Of a stretch of DNA of 6,129 nucleotides, positions 5,254 to 6,129 are shown one piece after another. The position numbers and the translations under genes were made by a program. Under the pieces are notes generated by a model. It made no database searches and had not been told where the DNA came from. It saw only the letters and a program-made list of their open reading frames with translations. The DNA is from an uncultured Roseburia sp. (GTDB lineage: Bacteria > Bacillota > Clostridia > Lachnospirales > Lachnospiraceae): positions 1-6,129 of the forward strand of contig CAMSEJ010000156.1 in assembly GCA_947057405.1 (NCBI GenBank), given 5' to 3'. Within the stretch, counting starts at the first letter, position 1, and each line of letters starts with the position of its first letter.

Positions 5254-5972
5254 GATTAAAATATTACCTTAGAGGGGCCGGGATAGGGATTCTTATCACG
5301 ACCATTCTTTTTATGATATTTGGTTCTATGCATAAGAATGACGGCGTGTCGGGAAACGGGGCGCCGGTGCAGGCGGAGGATACGGAATCGAAGACGGTTG
5401 CGCAGATGATGCAGGATGCGGATACGCAGGAAGGCAGTTCGGGAACCGAGAACGGAAAAGAGGTATCAGACGCGAAGGCGGAAGATAAGAAGGGTGCGTC
5501 GGATGCATCAGGTACGAAGGATCCGGACGATGCATCGGACACAAAGACAAAGGAGCAAAGCGGTGTTTCTGATACGAAGGCGGAGGACAAGCCGGACGCA
5601 TCCGGGACAAAGGCGGAGGATAAGCCTGCCGCGCCGGAGACGAAGCCGGGAGATAAGCCTGCGGTGCCGGAGACGAAGCCGGGAGATAAGCCGGACACAT
5701 CGGGTACAAAACCAGGAGAGCAAAAGCCGGACGAGGAGAATAAGCCGGAACAGACGCAGGAGAAAGTGCGGATTGAAATCAGCGGGGGGCAGTATTCTGA
5801 CGTGGTCTGCAGGAAATTGCAGGAAGCCGGGCTGGTGGACAGCGCGAAGGATTTTAATGATTATCTGGTGAAAAAGGGATATGATGACGGGATTCTTCCG
5901 GGAGTTTATGAGATCCCAAAGGGAGCTGCGTATGAGGAGATTGCGGTTTTGCTGACGACGAAGGTGAGATAG
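5250..5972 (+). CDS. Membrane-anchored protein with repeat linker and YceG/MltG-like LysM-type domain
   Basis: 240 residues. The basic N-terminus MRLKYYLRGA leads into a membrane helix (about 8-26); the rest is expected outside the membrane. Residues about 35-170 form a Lys/Asp/Glu/Pro/Thr/Ala linker with 11-residue repeats. Residues 173-240 form a compact domain: VRIEISGG-x4-VVCRKLQEAGLV, then FNDYLVKKGYDDGILPGVYEIPKGAAYEEI. This follows the LysM-like part of YceG/MltG endolytic transglycosylases (I-x-I-x-x-G, x-L-x-x-x-G-x-I/V, then PG-x-Y-x-I-P-x-G). The large MltG catalytic domain with its active-site glutamate is absent, so this is not an active transglycosylase by itself; peptidoglycan binding is the likely role. 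GTG 5250 overlaps the stop of the preceding gene in GTGA; an upstream GAAGGGA (5233-5239) and coupling should drive translation. A later start would lose the membrane anchor. Confidence 0.75.
   Translation: MRLKYYLRGAGIGILITTILFMIFGSMHKNDGVSGNGAPVQAEDTESKTVAQMMQDADTQEGSSGTENGKEVSDAKAEDKKGASDASGTKDPDDASDTKTKEQSGVSDTKAEDKPDASGTKAEDKPAAPETKPGDKPAVPETKPGDKPDTSGTKPGEQKPDEENKPEQTQEKVRIEISGGQYSDVVCRKLQEAGLVDSAKDFNDYLVKKGYDDGILPGVYEIPKGAAYEEIAVLLTTKVR
5541..5705 (+). repeat. Five tandem 33-bp coding repeats
   Basis: Five in-frame units of 33 bases encode TKTKEQSGVSD, TKAEDKPDASG, TKAEDKPAAPE, TKPGDKPAVPE and TKPGDKPDTSG, starting at 5541, 5574, 5607, 5640 and 5673. Units 4 and 5 share an identical 20-base start (5640-5659 and 5673-5692), a sign of recent duplication or slippage. 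A shorter related unit (TKDPDDASD) precedes them at 5514 and a degenerate one (TKPGEQKPDEEN) follows at 5706. The encoded peptide is a flexible charged spacer between the membrane helix and the C-terminal domain. Copy number could differ between strains and could be miscounted by short-read assembly. Confidence 0.9.
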
Positions 5973-6129
5973 AGTTGCGGGAGTGATTTTTTAAATACGA
6001 TCTGGAGAGAACTGTGTTGGCAAAGGGCCGTCAGTCAGAGGGAAGGGTGTGCGTCTGGGTCTGTGTTCAGGGGATAAGGGGCTCTAAAGCATCCCATTTT
6101 GGTATTCTCATGCTGACGCAACCACCGGA
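5973..6129 (+). other. 3' flank without a secure gene
   Basis: The last 157 bases follow the final operon gene. A run of six T's (5987-5992) has no clear stem in front of it, so it is not a convincing terminator. Near the end, GGG-GCT (6078-6083) can pair with AGC (6088-6090) and CCC (6093-6095) around a CTAA loop, followed by ATTTT; an alternative pairing uses GGGAT (6071-6075) with ATCCC (6091-6095). This is a weak terminator candidate at best. No tRNA, rRNA or known RNA motif was recognised on either strand. One short reading frame is listed separately. Confidence 0.5.
6017..6129 (+). CDS. Possible start of a short reading frame, cut by the window end
   Basis: From TTG 6017 (or GTG 6014) the frame is open to the end of the window, giving 37 or 38 codons. 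GGAGAGA at 6004-6010 could serve as a ribosome binding site, 6 bases before the TTG. The product begins MAKGRQSEGRVCVWVCVQ and continues GIRGSKASHFGILMLTQPP. The composition (several Cys, Trp, Val and Gly in a row) does not resemble the neighbouring proteins, and I recognise no domain. An open run of this length can occur by chance, so this may be noncoding sequence or part of a repeated intergenic element. Confidence 0.2.
   Translation, partial: MAKGRQSEGRVCVWVCVQGIRGSKASHFGILMLTQPP

Noticed and set aside
5541..5705. CRISPR array
   Set aside because: Units are directly adjacent without spacers, in frame, and encode a plausible linker; no cas gene is present.
5264..5871. Arg-rich + strand and Ser/Leu-rich - strand frames over the repeat linker
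   Set aside because: They are shadows caused by the GC-rich 33-bp repeats; the GTG 5250 frame explains the region with a membrane helix and a recognisable C-terminal domain.
5980..5992. Operon terminator at the six-T run
   Set aside because: No stable stem precedes the T's.

Overview
The window is a piece of a flagellar and chemotaxis operon from a Clostridia-type Firmicute, most likely a motile gut member of the Lachnospiraceae. This rests on the gene order (cheC, cheD, sigD/fliA, fapA, then small accessory genes), strong GGAGG-type ribosome binding sites, and the Bacillus/Clostridia-type CheC and CheD proteins, which enterobacteria lack. The taxon is inferred from style and synteny; no search was run. 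All genes read on the + strand and gaps are mostly 35 bases or less, so they look like one transcript.

Left edge (1-225): bases 1-25 are Illumina adapter sequence, not genome, so the contig really begins at base 26. After it comes the 3' end of a PilZ (YcgR-like, cyclic-di-GMP receptor) gene and a short leader with a small hairpin.

Signalling and sigma block (226-2442): cheC (CheY-P phosphatase, both active-site motifs present), cheD (receptor deamidase, Thr/Cys/His triad present), a 93-residue two-helix membrane protein with a very acidic tail, and the flagellar sigma factor sigD/fliA.

Assembly block (2472-5972): fapA (DUF342 family), a structured 150-base spacer, a 107-residue soluble charged protein of unknown function, a membrane-anchored coiled-coil protein with a C-terminal helix-turn-helix-like segment (DUF6115/SwrB-like by architecture and position), and, overlapping it by four bases, a membrane-anchored protein with an 11-residue repeat linker and a YceG/MltG-like LysM-type domain but no transglycosylase catalytic domain.

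Right edge (5973-6129): 157 bases with no secure gene. A short reading frame with a possible ribosome binding site runs off the end, and there is a weak hairpin.

Taken together: CheC and CheD set receptor adaptation and CheY-P level, PilZ would tie motility to cyclic-di-GMP, the sigma factor switches on late flagellar genes, and FapA plus the SwrB-like protein probably act on basal body assembly or export. No wholly new system is evident. The least described parts are the four accessory proteins at 1369, 4221, 4558 and 5250.
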